Positions 9,269 through 21,057 of a DNA stretch of 63,675 nucleotides are shown piece after piece. The position numbers and the translations under genes are program-made. Below the pieces are notes generated by a model, which saw nothing but the letters and a program-made list of their open reading frames with translations, was not told the origin of the DNA and ran no database searches. The stretch's first letter is position 1, and each line of letters starts with the position of its first letter. The DNA comes from an uncultured Clostridia bacterium (GTDB taxonomy: Bacteria; Bacillota; Clostridia; TANB77; CAG-508): positions 1 through 63,675 of the forward strand of contig CANQGU010000007.1 in the NCBI GenBank assembly GCA_947623465.1, in the 5' to 3' direction.

Positions 9269-9724
9269 ATGCTTACACCACTAGACATCGAAAATAAAAA
9301 ATTTTCAAAGCAAATAATGAATGGCTATAACGTAGAAGAAGTAGATGATTTCCTAGATGAAATAGGTATAGACTATGCAAAAAAACAAAAAGAAGCAATA
9401 GAAGCAACAAGACAAGTAGAAGAATTAAAGGCAAGTCTAGAACATTACAAAACTATAGAAGAAACACTTCAAAACACACTTCTTATGGCTCAATCAACTG
9501 CAGAAGAAGTGAAAAATGTAGCTAAACAAAAAGCAGATCAAATTGTAAATGAAGCTAAATCTTCAACACAAAAAGAAGTTGACTTTTTACAAACTCAAAT
9601 AATAGCAAAAAAGAAAGAATTAGAAGATTTACAAAAACAATTTGATATATATAAAGCAAAAATGGAATCACTTCTAATATCTCAATTAGAATTAATTAAA
9701 GAAATAAATAAAAATGATGATTAA
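9269..9724 (+). CDS. divIVA: DivIVA-domain protein
   Basis: A 151-aa coiled-coil polarity and division protein that binds curved membrane. The N-terminal 'LTPLDIENKKFSKQIMNGYNVEEVDDFLDEI' pattern (about residues 2-33) is the DivIVA lipid-binding domain; the rest is coiled coil (about 35-145). SD AAAGGAGG is 8 nt upstream. A terminator follows at once, closing the sepF-divIVA unit. Confidence 0.92.
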   Translation: MLTPLDIENKKFSKQIMNGYNVEEVDDFLDEIGIDYAKKQKEAIEATRQVEELKASLEHYKTIEETLQNTLLMAQSTAEEVKNVAKQKADQIVNEAKSSTQKEVDFLQTQIIAKKKELEDLQKQFDIYKAKMESLLISQLELIKEINKNDD

Positions 9725-9730
9725 AAAATG

Positions 9731-9768
9731 TACCAAAGGAATTAGTTCTTTTGGTATATTTTTTTTAT
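9731..9768 (+). terminator. Terminator after divIVA
   Basis: TACCAAAGGAA (9731-9741) pairs with TTCTTTTGGTA (9746-9756), followed by a run of T. Confidence 0.9.
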
Positions 9769-9786
9769 ATTTTTAATTCAAAAAAC

Positions 9787-9815
9787 TTGACTTATGTCCA
9801 TATTTCTGTTATAAT
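9787..9815 (+). promoter_or_regulatory. Strong promoter of rpoBC
   Basis: TTGACT (9787-9792), 17-nt spacer and a perfect TATAAT (9810-9815). It gives a leader of about 245 nt before rpoB. Confidence 0.8.
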
Positions 9816-9912
9816 TTTGAGTATTGTAATATATGATAGTCAAGCTATGCATATTTTTAGTCAAAAAAATAATTTAAAATAAAGAAAAAGAGGAATTAAA
9901 CTAACAAAAAAG

Positions 9913-9968
9913 CGAATTTTTATAATTAAGGGCAGAGAATTACAAAAATTCGTTATTTAATTTTTTTA
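9913..9968 (+). promoter_or_regulatory. Possible attenuator hairpin in the rpoBC leader
   Basis: CGAATTTTT (9913-9921) pairs with AAAAATTCG (9944-9952). A T-rich run follows (9955-9967), so the hairpin could end transcription before rpoB. Nothing else gene-like was seen between 9770 and 10067. Confidence 0.4.
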
Positions 9969-10067
9969 AGAAAAATGGACAAATTTTTTGTTAGATTTAA
10001 GAAGGACTTTTTCCATAAAAAAATTATAAATTTTAATTCTGCTTAATTTTTTTTAGAGGTGATTTTT

Positions 10068-13000
10068 TTGAAATTAAAAGAAGTGAAATATGAAAAAGCT
10101 TCAAGAAAAGACTTTTCAAAAGTAGGAGACTACATTGAAATGCCAAACCTAATCAAAGTTCAAAGAGATTCATATGATTGGTTTGTAGAAGAAGGTTTAG
10201 GAGAAGTTTTAAAAGATATTTCTCCAATAGAAGACTATTCAGGAAACTTAGTTCTAGAATTTTTCGATTATTATATGGAAGACAAAACAAAATACACACA
10301 AGAAGAAGCAAAAGAAAGAGATGCTACATATTCAACAAGATTACATGTAAAGGTTCGTTTAATAAACCGTGAAACAGGAGAGATAAAAGAGCAAGAAATC
10401 TATTTAGGAGATTTCCCACTTATGACAGATAGTGGAACATTTATAATAAATGGTGCAGAAAGAGTTGTAGTTAGCCAATTAGTACGTTCACCAGGATGTT
10501 ACTATGAAGCAGTGTTTGATCAAAAAACAGGTAAAAGAAACTACACATCTACTGTTATGCCTTTAAGAGGAGCTTGGATAGAATATGAAACAGATAGCCA
10601 AGATGTTTTTTATGTACGTGTAGATAGGACAAGAAAGCTACCTGTAACAGTATTACTACGTACTTTAGGTTTAGCATCAGATGACCAAATAAGAGATTTA
10701 TTTGGAGAAGAACCTTTAATAGAAACAACAATAAATAAAGACACAATAAAAAATGAAGAAGACGCAATAATCGAAATTTATAAAAAATTAAGACCTGGAG
10801 AACTTCCAACAGTTGAAGCTGCAAGAACATTATTCAACAATATGTTCTTCGATAATAGAAGATATGATTTAGCAAAAGTTGGTCGTTATAAATTTAATCA
10901 AAAATTAAGTTTAGCTGCAAGAATTGCAGGAAGTATAGCATATAGCGATATAGTTGACAAAGAAACAGGAGAAGTATTTGTAGCAGCAGGAGAACTTATA
11001 ACAGAGGATAAAGCAGAAGAAATCCAAAACTCTGGAATAAATATAGTAGATATATTATTAAACGATAAAAAAGTAAGAGTAATAGGAAATGGAACAGTAA
11101 ATATTTACAAAGCTTTACCAAATGTAGATTTAAAGAAAGTACATTTTAAAGAAAATGTAAATTATGCAGTTTTACAAAACATAATAGAAAACACAGCTGA
11201 AAAAGATTTAGTAAAAACAATAAATGAAAGAGCAGACGAATTAGTTCCAAAATACATAACAACAGAAGATATAATAGCATCTATAAGTTATATGTTAAAC
11301 ATATATAATGGATTAGGTGAACCAGACGATATAGACCACTTAGCAAATCGTAGAATTAGATGTGTTGGGGAATTATTACAAAATCAATTTAGAATAGGTT
11401 TAGCTCGTTTAGAGAGAGTTGTTAGAGAAAGAATGACAATTCAAGACTTAGATGTTGTAACACCACAAACATTAATAAATCCAAAACCAATAGTTGCAGC
11501 TATAAGAGAGTTCTTTGGAAGTTCACAACTTTCACAATTTATGGATCAAACAAACCCACTTTCAGAATTAACACATAAAAGAAGAATTTCAGCATTAGGA
11601 CCAGGAGGGCTTTCTCGTGAAAGAGCAGGATTTGAGGTAAGAGACGTTCACTATACACACTATGGTAGACTTTGTCCAATAGAGTCTCCAGAAGGACCAA
11701 ACATAGGACTTATTTCAGCACTTTCATCATTTGCAAGTATAAATGAATATGGATTTATAGAAACACCATATAGAAAAATAGACCCTGAGACTCATAAAGT
11801 AACAAAAATTGTTGAAAACATGAGTGCAGATATAGAAGACAAATACTATATAGCTCAAAGTTCAGAACCATTAAATCCAGATGGAACATTTGTAAATGAC
11901 AGAATAAGAGTAAGACATCAAAATGAAATTATGGAAGTTGAAAAAGAGAGAGTTCAATATATGGATGTATCTCCAAAACAATTAGTTTCAATAGCTGCAG
12001 CAATGATACCATTTTTGGAACATGATGATGCAAAACGTGCCTTAATGGGTGCTAACATGCAAAGACAAGCTGTTCCACTTATGATTACAGAAAGTCCAGA
12101 TGTAGGAACAGGTATAGAATATAGAGCAGCAAAAGATTCTGGAATCTTAGTTTTAGCTGAGGATGATGGAGTTGTAGAAAAAGTTACATCTGATAGCATA
12201 ACTGTAAAATATAAAGATGGAAGAACAGTTACACATAAATTACGTAAGTTCAAAAGAACAAATGGTGGAACATGTATTAACCAAAAACCAATAGTTAAAA
12301 AAGGAGAAAAGGTTAAAAAAGGTGAAGCAATAGCAGATGGTCCATCAACTAAAAATGGAGAAATGGCACTTGGTAAAAATGTATTAATTGCATTTTCAAC
12401 TTGGGAAGGTTACAACTACGAGGATGCTGTAACATTAAGTGAAAGATTAGTTAAAGAAGATGTATTTACATCTATCCACATAGAAGAATATGAATGTGAA
12501 TGTCGTGATACAAAATTAGGTGCAGAAGAAATTACAAGAGATATTCCAAACATAGGTGATGATGGATTAAAAGACTTAGATGAAAACGGAATAATCAGAA
12601 TTGGTGCAGAAGTAAGACCAGGGGATATATTAGTAGGTAAAGTTACTCCAAAAGGAGAAACAGAGCTTACTGCAGAAGAAAGATTATTACGCGCAATCTT
12701 TGGAGAGAAAGCAAGAGAAGTTAGAGATACATCTTTAAGAGTACCACATGGAGAAGCAGGAACAATAGTAGATGTAAAAATCTTTACAAGAGAAAATTCT
12801 GACGAATTAGCACCAGGAGTACAACAAGTAATAAGATGTTATATTGCAACAAAGAGAAAAATTTCAGTTGGAGATAAAATGGCAGGAAGACACGGAAACA
12901 AAGGTGTAGTATCTAGAATATTACCAGTTGAAGATATGCCATTTATGCCAGATGGAACTCCAATAGATATATTATTAAACCCACTTGGTGTACCATCTCG

Positions 13001-13835
13001 TATGAACTTAGGTCAAATTCTAGAAGTTCATTTAGGAATGGTAGCAAGAGAACGTGGATGGAAAATATCAACACCAGTATTTGATGGAGCAAATCAAGAA
13101 GAAATTGAAAAATTACTTGTAGAAACAGGATTAAGTGCAGATGGAAAATCTATACTTTATGATGGAAGAACAGGAGAACCATTTGACAAACCTGTAACAG
13201 TAGGTGTTCAATATATGCTTAAACTTCACCACTTAGTAGACGATAAAATACATGCTCGTTCAACAGGACCATATTCATTAGTTACACAACAACCTCTAGG
13301 AGGAAAAGCACAATTTGGTGGACAACGTTTTGGAGAGATGGAAGTATGGGCACTAGAAGCATATGGTGCAGCATACACATTACAAGAAATGTTAACAGTA
13401 AAATCTGACGATGTTGTTGGTCGTGTAAAAACTTATGAAGCAATTGTTAAAGGTGAAAATATACCTGAACCAGGAATACCAGAAGGATTTAAAGTACTTG
13501 TAAAAGAACTTCAATCATTAGGTTTAGATATAAGACTATTCAATGATGAAGAAGAATTGGAATTAAAAGAAAATATAGAAGATGCAATAGACTTTAATAT
13601 AGAAGAACATAAAAAGATAATAAGTGGAGAAAAATCAGATGTCTTATTAGACAGCGAAATAGAAGAAAACTATGTTGATGAAGACGAAGATTTTGAAACA
13701 ATGCAAGATGATGAAGATGATTATGATAAAGACGAGTTATTTGATGACATCGATGATGAAGAAAATGACGACATGTTTTTTGATGACAATGATTTAGCAG
13801 AAGACAATATAGAAGATGGCTTCGATATGGAATAA
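10068..13835 (+). CDS. rpoB: RNA polymerase subunit beta
   Basis: Catalytic core subunit, 1255 aa. The TTG at 10068 is preferred, because AGAGGTGA (10055-10062) is correctly spaced from it and overlaps the alternative GTG at 10059. The rifampicin region reads '[23 protein letters not shown]', then 'SALGPGGL', with wild-type Asp, His and Ser at the usual resistance positions. Later conserved blocks include '[13 protein letters not shown]' and '[24 protein letters not shown]'. The last 60 or so residues form a strikingly acidic Asp/Glu tail beyond the conserved domain. It is followed 27 nt later by rpoC. Confidence 0.97.
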   Translation: MKLKEVKYEKASRKDFSKVGDYIEMPNLIKVQRDSYDWFVEEGLGEVLKDISPIEDYSGNLVLEFFDYYMEDKTKYTQEEAKERDATYSTRLHVKVRLINRETGEIKEQEIYLGDFPLMTDSGTFIINGAERVVVSQLVRSPGCYYEAVFDQKTGKRNYTSTVMPLRGAWIEYETDSQDVFYVRVDRTRKLPVTVLLRTLGLASDDQIRDLFGEEPLIETTINKDTIKNEEDAIIEIYKKLRPGELPTVEAARTLFNNMFFDNRRYDLAKVGRYKFNQKLSLAARIAGSIAYSDIVDKETGEVFVAAGELITEDKAEEIQNSGINIVDILLNDKKVRVIGNGTVNIYKALPNVDLKKVHFKENVNYAVLQNIIENTAEKDLVKTINERADELVPKYITTEDIIASISYMLNIYNGLGEPDDIDHLANRRIRCVGELLQNQFRIGLARLERVVRERMTIQDLDVVTPQTLINPKPIVAAIREFFGSSQLSQFMDQTNPLSELTHKRRISALGPGGLSRERAGFEVRDVHYTHYGRLCPIESPEGPNIGLISALSSFASINEYGFIETPYRKIDPETHKVTKIVENMSADIEDKYYIAQSSEPLNPDGTFVNDRIRVRHQNEIMEVEKERVQYMDVSPKQLVSIAAAMIPFLEHDDAKRALMGANMQRQAVPLMITESPDVGTGIEYRAAKDSGILVLAEDDGVVEKVTSDSITVKYKDGRTVTHKLRKFKRTNGGTCINQKPIVKKGEKVKKGEAIADGPSTKNGEMALGKNVLIAFSTWEGYNYEDAVTLSERLVKEDVFTSIHIEEYECECRDTKLGAEEITRDIPNIGDDGLKDLDENGIIRIGAEVRPGDILVGKVTPKGETELTAEERLLRAIFGEKAREVRDTSLRVPHGEAGTIVDVKIFTRENSDELAPGVQQVIRCYIATKRKISVGDKMAGRHGNKGVVSRILPVEDMPFMPDGTPIDILLNPLGVPSRMNLGQILEVHLGMVARERGWKISTPVFDGANQEEIEKLLVETGLSADGKSILYDGRTGEPFDKPVTVGVQYMLKLHHLVDDKIHARSTGPYSLVTQQPLGGKAQFGGQRFGEMEVWALEAYGAAYTLQEMLTVKSDDVVGRVKTYEAIVKGENIPEPGIPEGFKVLVKELQSLGLDIRLFNDEEELELKENIEDAIDFNIEEHKKIISGEKSDVLLDSEIEENYVDEDEDFETMQDDEDDYDKDELFDDIDDEENDDMFFDDNDLAEDNIEDGFDME

Positions 13836-13862
13836 ATTATAGAAAGGGGCAGCTAAAAGTAA

Positions 13863-16800
13863 ATGGAAGAATTAGAAACATTTAATAAGCTAAAAATAGG
13901 AATTGCATCAGATGAAAAGATAAGAGAATGGTCAAAAGGTGAAGTTAAAAAACCTGAAACCATAAATTACAGAACATTAAAACCAGAAAGAGATGGTCTA
14001 TTTTGTGAGAGAATATTTGGACCAACAAAAGACTGGGAATGCCATTGTGGTAAATATAAAAGAGTAAGATATAAAGGAGTCGTATGTGACAGATGTGGTG
14101 TTGAAGTTACAAAATCAAAAGTTAGACGTGAAAGAATGGGACATATTGAACTTGCAGCACCGGTTGCTCACATTTGGTATTTTAAAGGAATTCCAAGTAG
14201 AATTGCATTAATGTTAGATATTTCTCCAAGAAATCTAGAAAGAGTTGTATATTTTGCTTTATATATAGTAATAGACAAAGGAACATCAGGATTAGAAAAA
14301 TATCAATGTTTAACAGAAAAAGAATATAATGAAGCAATAGAAAAATACGGAAAAGGTTCATTTAAAGCAGGGATGGGAGCTGAAGCTCTTAAAACTCTAC
14401 TTGAAGAAATAGACCTAGATAAACTATCTAAATCTTTAAGAAAAGAATTACAAAATGCAAGTGAGCAAAAGAAAGCAAAAATAGTAAAAAGATTAGATAC
14501 AGTAGAATCATTTAAAATTTCTGGAAATAGACCAGAATGGATGATAATGAACGTTGTTCCTGTAATCCCACCAGATTTAAGACCAATGGTACAATTAGAT
14601 GGTGGTAGATTTGCAACATCAGATTTAAATGATTTATACAGACGTGTAATCAACAGAAATAACAGATTAAAAAGACTATTAGAATTAGAAGCACCAGAAA
14701 TTATAGTAAGAAACGAAAAAAGAATGTTACAAGAATCTGTAGATGCTTTAATAGATAACTCAAGACGTGGAAGACCGGTTACAGGAGCAGGTGGAAGAGC
14801 CTTAAAATCACTTTCAGATATGCTAAAAGGTAAACAAGGTCGTTTCCGTCAAAACTTACTTGGAAAGCGTGTTGACTACTCAGGACGTTCAGTAATCGTT
14901 GTCGGACCAGAACTTAAAATTTATCAATGTGGTATTCCAAAAGAAATGGCAGTTGAGCTATTTAAACCATTTGTAATGAAAGAATTAGTTGCAAGAGGAA
15001 TAGCACACAACATAAAAAATGCAAAACGTATGGTAGAAAGATTAAAACCAGAAGTATGGGGAATCTTAGAAGATGTTATAAAAGACCACCCTGTAATGCT
15101 TAACCGTGCGCCAACACTTCACAGACTTGGTATTCAAGCATTTGAACCTGTATTAGTTGAAGGTAGAGCAATAAAACTTCATCCATTAGTATGTACAGCA
15201 TTTAACGCAGACTTTGACGGAGACCAAATGGCAGTGCATTTACCATTATCTCCTGAAGCACAAGCAGAAGCAAGATATTTAATGCTTTCAACAAACAACT
15301 TACTTAAACCACAAGATGGTAAAACAGTTACAGTACCAACAATAGATATGGTATTTGGTGGATATTATCTAACAATGATAGTAGAAGGTGAACTTGGAGA
15401 AGGTAAATACTTTAAAGACCCAGAAGAAGCAATTATGGCTTATGAAAATAATGCAGTTGAAATGCATGCAAAAATATTTGTAAGAAGAACATTAAATATT
15501 AATGGAGAATTAAAATCTAAAAAAATAGAAACAACAGTTGGAAGAATTCTATACAATGATGGAATTCCACAAGATTTAGGATATATAGACAGAAACGATC
15601 CAGATGAAATGTTCCAATACGAAATTAACTTCACAGTAGACAAGAAAAAATTAGGGGATATAATAAACAGATGTATAAAAATCCATGGTTTATCTGAATC
15701 AGCAGAAGTACTTGACAATGTTAAGGAAAAAGGATTCAAATATTCTACAAAATCTGGTTTAACATATTCTATGGAAGATGTTAAAGTGCCAAAAGAGAAA
15801 AAAGACATTTTGGCTAGAGCTGAAGAACAAGTATCTACAGTTAGAAAACAATATAGAAGAGGTCTTATTACTGAAGACGAGCGTTATAAGGCAGTTGTAG
15901 ATATTTGGAACGATGCTACAATAGATGTAGGAAAAGCATTAGAGGATAACCTAGAGCCATTAAACCCAATCAACTTAATGGTTGAATCAGGAGCTCGTGG
16001 TAATATTAACCAATTAAGACAATCAGCAGGTATGAGAGGACTTATGGCAGGAACAACAGGTAAAGTTATTGAAATACCAATAAAATCATGTTTCGCAGAA
16101 GGTCTAGATGCGCTAGAATACTTTATATCATCTCACCAAGCTCGTAAAGGTTTATCAGATACAGCTTTAAGAACTGCAGACTCTGGATACTTAACAAGAA
16201 GATTAGTTGATGTTGCTCAAGAAATCATAGTAAGAGAAGAAGATTGTGGTTCAAATGAGGGATTACTTGTATATGATATAAAAGATGGAAATCAATTAAT
16301 AGAGCCAATACAAGAAAGATTAATAGGAAGATATCCTGTAAATGATATTATAAATCCAAAAACAAACGAAATAATAGTTGATACAGAAACTATGATAACA
16401 GACGAAATAGCAGATAAAATAGTAGAAGCAGGAATAGACAAAGTTGAAGTTCGTTCAGTTCTTGGATGTCACTCAAAACACGGTGTATGTCAAAAATGCT
16501 ATGGTATGAGCTTAGCAAGACACAATAAAGTAGAAATAGGTGAAACAATAGGAATAGTTGCAGCACAATCAATAGGTGAGCCTGGTACACAGCTTACAAT
16601 GAATACAAAACATATAGGTGGTGCCATAGGATCTGATATTACTCAAGGTCTTCCAAGAGTTGAGGAGCTATTTGAAGCTCGTAAACCTAAAGGACTAGCT
16701 ATAATGACAGAAATTTCAGGAAAAGTAAAGATTAAAGAAACTAAGAAAAAGAAAGAAGTAATAGTTACTTCAGATACAGAATCTAAATCTTATACAATTC

Positions 16801-17387
16801 CATATGGACCAAAAATGAAAGTTAAAAATGGAGATATGGTTGAACTAGGAGATGCTTTGATAGAAGGTTCATTAAATCCATCAGACATTTTAGCTATAAA
16901 AGGACCAGAAGGAGTATTTGAATATTTAACAACAGAAGTTCAAAAAGTATATAGAAACCAAGGTGTTGATATAAATGACAAACACATAGAAGTTATTGCA
17001 AGACAAATGCTTAAGAAGGTAAGAGTAGAGGATAATGGAGATACAGATATGTTCCCAGGAACTCTAGTTGATATGTACGAATTTGCAGACAAAAACGAAA
17101 AAGCAGTAGAACAAGGATTAAAACCTGCAAAAGGAAAACGTGTATTACTTGGAATAACAAAAGCATCACTTGCAACAGAAAGTTTCTTATCTGCAGCATC
17201 TTTCCAAGAAACAACAAGAGTACTTACAGAAGCAGCTATAAAAGGTAAAGAAGATGAATTAGTTGGTCTAAAAGAAAATGTAATAATAGGTAAACTAATT
17301 CCTGCAGGAACAGGTATGAAAAAATACCAAGACATACGCATTAATACTGAAAAGAAACTTGAACAAGTTTCAAATGTAAATGAATAA
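13863..17387 (+). CDS. rpoC: RNA polymerase subunit beta'
   Basis: Catalytic subunit of 1174 aa. N-terminal zinc ribbon with Cys60, Cys62, Cys75 and Cys78. The Mg2+-binding catalytic motif NADFDGDQ is at 448-455. The trigger-loop region and the second Cys cluster ('CGSNEGLL' to '[13 protein letters not shown]') are present, as is the C-terminal '[17 protein letters not shown]'. SD AGAAAGGGG is upstream. No large lineage insertion. Part of the rpoBC operon that ends at the hairpin at 17395. Confidence 0.97.
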   Translation: MEELETFNKLKIGIASDEKIREWSKGEVKKPETINYRTLKPERDGLFCERIFGPTKDWECHCGKYKRVRYKGVVCDRCGVEVTKSKVRRERMGHIELAAPVAHIWYFKGIPSRIALMLDISPRNLERVVYFALYIVIDKGTSGLEKYQCLTEKEYNEAIEKYGKGSFKAGMGAEALKTLLEEIDLDKLSKSLRKELQNASEQKKAKIVKRLDTVESFKISGNRPEWMIMNVVPVIPPDLRPMVQLDGGRFATSDLNDLYRRVINRNNRLKRLLELEAPEIIVRNEKRMLQESVDALIDNSRRGRPVTGAGGRALKSLSDMLKGKQGRFRQNLLGKRVDYSGRSVIVVGPELKIYQCGIPKEMAVELFKPFVMKELVARGIAHNIKNAKRMVERLKPEVWGILEDVIKDHPVMLNRAPTLHRLGIQAFEPVLVEGRAIKLHPLVCTAFNADFDGDQMAVHLPLSPEAQAEARYLMLSTNNLLKPQDGKTVTVPTIDMVFGGYYLTMIVEGELGEGKYFKDPEEAIMAYENNAVEMHAKIFVRRTLNINGELKSKKIETTVGRILYNDGIPQDLGYIDRNDPDEMFQYEINFTVDKKKLGDIINRCIKIHGLSESAEVLDNVKEKGFKYSTKSGLTYSMEDVKVPKEKKDILARAEEQVSTVRKQYRRGLITEDERYKAVVDIWNDATIDVGKALEDNLEPLNPINLMVESGARGNINQLRQSAGMRGLMAGTTGKVIEIPIKSCFAEGLDALEYFISSHQARKGLSDTALRTADSGYLTRRLVDVAQEIIVREEDCGSNEGLLVYDIKDGNQLIEPIQERLIGRYPVNDIINPKTNEIIVDTETMITDEIADKIVEAGIDKVEVRSVLGCHSKHGVCQKCYGMSLARHNKVEIGETIGIVAAQSIGEPGTQLTMNTKHIGGAIGSDITQGLPRVEELFEARKPKGLAIMTEISGKVKIKETKKKKEVIVTSDTESKSYTIPYGPKMKVKNGDMVELGDALIEGSLNPSDILAIKGPEGVFEYLTTEVQKVYRNQGVDINDKHIEVIARQMLKKVRVEDNGDTDMFPGTLVDMYEFADKNEKAVEQGLKPAKGKRVLLGITKASLATESFLSAASFQETTRVLTEAAIKGKEDELVGLKENVIIGKLIPAGTGMKKYQDIRINTEKKLEQVSNVNE

Positions 17388-17394
17388 AAAAACA

Positions 17395-17440
17395 GAAGTG
17401 GTGATTTTGTAAACGAAGAAAAATCATCACTTCGTTTAAT
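17395..17440 (+). terminator. Terminator after rpoC
   Basis: A 14-bp stem: GAAGTGGTGATTTT (17395-17408) pairs with AAAATCATCACTTC (17420-17433), with one G-U pair, then GTTTAATAAT. Confidence 0.75.
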
Positions 17441-17503
17441 AATATATCACTTTATATTTGAATCTAAAAAATAAAATTTATGTACCAAAAAGGAGTAAAA
17501 TTT

Positions 17504-18766
17504 ATGTACGAAAATTTTGGAATAAGTAAAGAATTAGAAGAACTATCAATAGAAGTCGAAAAAGAGATAAGCACACAATTTAAAGAAATAGAAAAAATTT
17601 GTGAAAAAAATTCTTTAAAAGTATTGCAAGCAATGCAAGAAAGCAAATTATCTACAATGCATTTAAATACATCAACAGGATATGGAATAGATGAAGCAGG
17701 AAGAGATAAAATAGAAGAAATATATAGCAAAATTTTTAAAGCAGAAGACAGTTTAGTTAGAAGTCAAATAATTTCAGGATCACATGCATTAGCAGTAACA
17801 CTTCAAGGACTTCTTAGACCAGGTGACACAATGCTTAGTATAACAGGACTTCCATATGATACATTACAAACTGTAATTGGAATAGGGGAAAATCCAAGTC
17901 CAAGTTCATTAAAAGCATTTAATATTAAATATGAACAAATAGATTTAGTTAATAATGAATTTGACACAGAAAAAATAATAGACAGACTTTCAAAAAAAGA
18001 CATAAGGCTTGTAGAAATTCAAAGATCAATAGGATATTCAACAAGAAAAAGTTTAGTAATAGAAAAAGTAGAAGAAATTATAAGTAAAATTAGAGAAGTA
18101 AATAAAGAAGTTATAATAATGGTAGATAACTGTTACTCAGAGTTTGTTTCAGAAAAAGAGCCAATAGAAGTAGGGGCAGATATTGCAGTAGGTTCACTAA
18201 TAAAAAATTTAGGAGCAGGAATTGCAACAAGTGGGGGATATGTAGTTGGAAAAAAAGATTTAATAAAATTAGTTGCAGAAAGACTAACAGGAATAGGAAA
18301 AGAAATAGGGCCATCACTTTCACAAAATACAAACTATTTAAAAGGATTATTTTTTGCTCCATCTGTTGTTGCAAGTAGTTTAAAAACAGCAGTTTTTGCA
18401 AGTAGGATGTTAGAAAAATTAGGATACGAAACATTTCCAAAATATAATGAGCCAAGAGCAGATATTGTGCAAACTATAATTTTTAATGACAAAGAAAAAT
18501 TAATAAAATTTTGCCAAGGAATACAAAATGGTTCACCAGTAGATTCATTTGCAACACCAATACCAGGAGAAATGGAAGGATATGAAGACGAAATAATAAT
18601 GGCAGGAGGAACATTTGTAGAAGGTGCAACAATAGAGCTAAGCGCAGATGGACCAATACGCGAGCCTTATATTGCTTATATGCAAGGAGGATTAACTTAT
18701 GAGTATGGAAAACTTGGAGTGCTAAAAGCTTTGTGTCATTTGGGACGTCCTTTTTTGACACAATAG
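17504..18766 (+). CDS. Methionine gamma-lyase/YnbB-like PLP enzyme
   Basis: A 420-aa fold-type I PLP protein of the family once called 'aluminium resistance protein'. Start chosen at 17504, with AAGGAG just upstream; an in-frame ATG at 17480 lacks a site. 'ISGSHALAVTLQGLLRPGDTM' is the cofactor phosphate region and 'IMVDNCYSEF' carries the PLP aspartate. The PLP lysine is about residue 234 in 'GSLIKNLGAGIATSGG'. 'ELSADGPIREPY' is a family hallmark. The last residues ('CHLGRPFLTQ') are encoded by the first copy of a 44-nt tandem repeat that runs past the stop, so the natural C-terminus may have been replaced. Substrate uncertain. Confidence 0.85.
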   Translation: MYENFGISKELEELSIEVEKEISTQFKEIEKICEKNSLKVLQAMQESKLSTMHLNTSTGYGIDEAGRDKIEEIYSKIFKAEDSLVRSQIISGSHALAVTLQGLLRPGDTMLSITGLPYDTLQTVIGIGENPSPSSLKAFNIKYEQIDLVNNEFDTEKIIDRLSKKDIRLVEIQRSIGYSTRKSLVIEKVEEIISKIREVNKEVIIMVDNCYSEFVSEKEPIEVGADIAVGSLIKNLGAGIATSGGYVVGKKDLIKLVAERLTGIGKEIGPSLSQNTNYLKGLFFAPSVVASSLKTAVFASRMLEKLGYETFPKYNEPRADIVQTIIFNDKEKLIKFCQGIQNGSPVDSFATPIPGEMEGYEDEIIMAGGTFVEGATIELSADGPIREPYIAYMQGGLTYEYGKLGVLKALCHLGRPFLTQ

Positions 18767-18819
18767 AAATTATTAACTGTCATTTGGGACGTCCTTTTTT
18801 GACATAATAGAAATTATTA
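18734..18819 (+). repeat. 44-nt-period tandem repeat over a gene end
   Basis: Two 42-nt copies (18734-18775 and 18778-18819) differ at one base. Each holds TGTCA, then GGGACGTCC, then TTTTTTGACA, an imperfect palindrome with T-run. The first copy encodes the end of the upstream gene and its TAG; the second lies just after it and may act as a terminator. Confidence 0.85.
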
Positions 18820-18871
18820 GCTAAATGTAAAAAAATTAATTAAAAAAACAAAAAAATGTTTGCAAAAACTA

Positions 18872-18899
18872 TTGACAAAAAAATAAAATGATATATAAT
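18872..18899 (+). promoter_or_regulatory. Promoter of recN
   Basis: Perfect TTGACA (18872-18877), 16-nt spacer, perfect TATAAT (18894-18899). Confidence 0.75.
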
Positions 18900-18943
18900 A
18901 ATACCAAACAAAAATTCTATAAATTTTTGGGAGGTATTTTTTT

Positions 18944-20578
18944 ATGATAACAAAATTACATATAAGAAATATAGGAATAATAGAAGATGTAGAGCTAGAT
19001 TTAGGAAATGGTTTAAATGTATTAACAGGAGAAACAGGAGCCGGAAAAAGCTTAATAATAGGCAGTTTAGGAATAATCTGTGGAGGAAGATTTTCCAAAG
19101 ATATGATAAGAAAAGGAGAGAATAACTCATTTGTAGAAATTGCAATGTACGAAGAAAATAATGAAAACTCTATAGATGGAAATATAATAGTTTCAAGAGA
19201 GATAAATTCAAGTGGAAGAAACATATGCAAAATAAACGGAAGAATGGTTACAGTAAATGAATTAAAAGAATTTATGGAAAGTTTTATAGAGATACATGGA
19301 CAAAACGATAACCAAAACTTATTAGATGCAAAAGAACATCAAAAATATTTAGACAATTACATTGGAAGTAATTTAAAAGAACTAAAAATAAAATACCAAG
19401 AATATTATGAAAAATATAATAACATAAAAAAAGCTTTAAGAGAAAACTTTGGAGATGACAAAGAACACCAAAGAAAAATAGATTTATTAAATTACCAACT
19501 TCATGAAATAGAAATTGCAAATTTAAAAGAAGGGGAAGAAGAAGAACTAGAAGCAAAGCAAAATTTAATTGCCAATTCAGAAAAAATTGCAAAAACTTTA
19601 AATGAAGTAGATATGTCACTTGGCGAAAATGCAATAGATATAATAAGTACTTCCATAAGGTCGTTAGAAAAAATAGAAGATATAGATGAAAAATATAAAA
19701 CTACAACAGATAGTTTAAAAAGTGTGTATTATGAGCTTCAAGAAATAGCAAGAGATATGTCTAGTTATAAAGAGGACATATATTTTGATGAAGAAGAACA
19801 AAAGCAAATAGATGACAGATTAGATTTAATATATTCTTTAAAAAGAAAATACGGAAATTCTATTATAGAAATTTTAAATTATGGAAAAGAAGTTAAAGAA
19901 GAATTAGACAAAATAGCTAATTTAGAAGAATACACAAATAAGTTAAAAATAGAATTAAACCAAGTAGAAAAAGAAATGATAAATATTGCAAAACAAATGC
20001 ATAACTTAAGAGAGAAATATTCATTAGAATTATCAGAAAAAATAAACAAAAATTTAAAAGATTTAGAAATGAAACATGCAAAAATCAATGTTAAAGTAGA
20101 ATATATTGAAAATGAATATTTTGAAACAGGAAAAGATAGAATTACATTTTTTGTATGTACCAATATTGGGGAGGACGAAAAAGAACTTATAAAAATTGCA
20201 TCAGGTGGAGAGATGTCAAGAATAATGCTTGCAATAAAAACTGTTCTTGCAGATACAGACAATATGCCTGTTTTAGTGTTTGACGAAATAGATACAGGAA
20301 TAAGTGGAAAAGCAGCAAATAGTGTTGCAGAAAAATTAAATAAAATATCTAAAAAGCATCAAATACTATGTATATCACACCTTCCAAACATAGCTGCAAC
20401 AGCAGATTACAACTACTATATAAGTAAACAGGTTATTGATGAAAGAACTTTAACTGATATAAAAGTATTAAATGAAGAAGAAACAATTAAAGAAATTGCA
20501 AGAATTTCTTCAGGAGAAATAAACGAAATTACAATTAAATATGCGAGTGAATTAAGATGTAAGAGATTAGCAAGTTAA
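18944..20578 (+). CDS. recN: DNA repair protein RecN
   Basis: A 544-aa SMC-like ATPase for double-strand break repair. Walker A GETGAGKS (29-36), long antiparallel coiled coil in the middle (about 150-375), ABC signature 'ASGGEMSRIMLAIK' and Walker B 'LVFDEIDTGISG'. SD GGGAGG is upstream. The stop codon lies inside a perfect 13-bp hairpin (20564-20591). Confidence 0.95.
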   Translation: MITKLHIRNIGIIEDVELDLGNGLNVLTGETGAGKSLIIGSLGIICGGRFSKDMIRKGENNSFVEIAMYEENNENSIDGNIIVSREINSSGRNICKINGRMVTVNELKEFMESFIEIHGQNDNQNLLDAKEHQKYLDNYIGSNLKELKIKYQEYYEKYNNIKKALRENFGDDKEHQRKIDLLNYQLHEIEIANLKEGEEEELEAKQNLIANSEKIAKTLNEVDMSLGENAIDIISTSIRSLEKIEDIDEKYKTTTDSLKSVYYELQEIARDMSSYKEDIYFDEEEQKQIDDRLDLIYSLKRKYGNSIIEILNYGKEVKEELDKIANLEEYTNKLKIELNQVEKEMINIAKQMHNLREKYSLELSEKINKNLKDLEMKHAKINVKVEYIENEYFETGKDRITFFVCTNIGEDEKELIKIASGGEMSRIMLAIKTVLADTDNMPVLVFDEIDTGISGKAANSVAEKLNKISKKHQILCISHLPNIAATADYNYYISKQVIDERTLTDIKVLNEEETIKEIARISSGEINEITIKYASELRCKRLAS

Positions 20579-20591
20579 AACTTGCTAATCT
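20564..20591 (+). terminator. Hairpin overlapping the recN stop codon
   Basis: AGATTAGCAAGTT (20564-20576) pairs perfectly with AACTTGCTAATCT (20579-20591) over a 2-nt gap. No T-run follows. It sits 7 nt before the -35 of the next promoter. It may protect the 3' end or separate the two units. Confidence 0.5.
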
Positions 20592-20597
20592 GTAATC

Positions 20598-20626
20598 TTG
20601 ACATTTCTTTGTTTCTTTGTTACAAT
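20598..20626 (+). promoter_or_regulatory. Promoter of AbrB-like gene
   Basis: Perfect TTGACA (20598-20603), 17-nt spacer, TACAAT (20621-20626). Confidence 0.75.
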
Positions 20627-20679
20627 GAAAATGTGAATAATTGATTTTTTATTGAATATAATAAAAGGAGTGATAAAAA

Positions 20680-21057
20680 ATGAAAACATTAGAAAGGACA
20701 AAGAAAAGTATGAAAAGCAAAAGAATATCTGTTTCTGAAAAAAGACAAATAACAATTCCTAAAGAATACTATGATGCTTTAAGTATAGGTAATGAAATTG
20801 AATGCACTATGGGAGAAAATTGTATAATTATTAAGCCAATATCAGAAAATAGTTTAGATGAATTTTCTGAATATATTTTACAAGATATTATAAAAGAAGG
20901 ATATAAAGGGGAGCAAATATTAAAAGAATTTAAACAAAGAAGAAGAAAAATGAAAGAAGCTACAAAAAAATTTATAGAGGATATAGATGATGAAGCAAAA
21001 AATATAGATGAATTATCTACATTTGAAGAAGTATTTAAAAAAGGAGATGAGACATAG
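20680..21057 (+). CDS. AbrB/MazE/SpoVT-type DNA-binding protein
   Basis: A 125-aa protein. Residues about 14-55 carry the swapped-hairpin AbrB signature 'VSEKRQITIPKEYYDALSIG' and 'CIIIKPI'; the rest is a charged helical extension. SD AAAGGAGTGA is upstream. This architecture occurs in type II antitoxins. The following ORF overlaps it with its own SD but is only 27 codons long, so no full toxin partner is present. Could equally be a stand-alone regulator. Confidence 0.75.
   Translation: MKTLERTKKSMKSKRISVSEKRQITIPKEYYDALSIGNEIECTMGENCIIIKPISENSLDEFSEYILQDIIKEGYKGEQILKEFKQRRRKMKEATKKFIEDIDDEAKNIDELSTFEEVFKKGDET

Noticed and set aside
10555..10830. Leu/Phe-rich minus-strand ORFs opposite many genes
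   Set aside because: They mirror A-rich sense codons of real genes, lack ribosome-binding sites and resemble no family.
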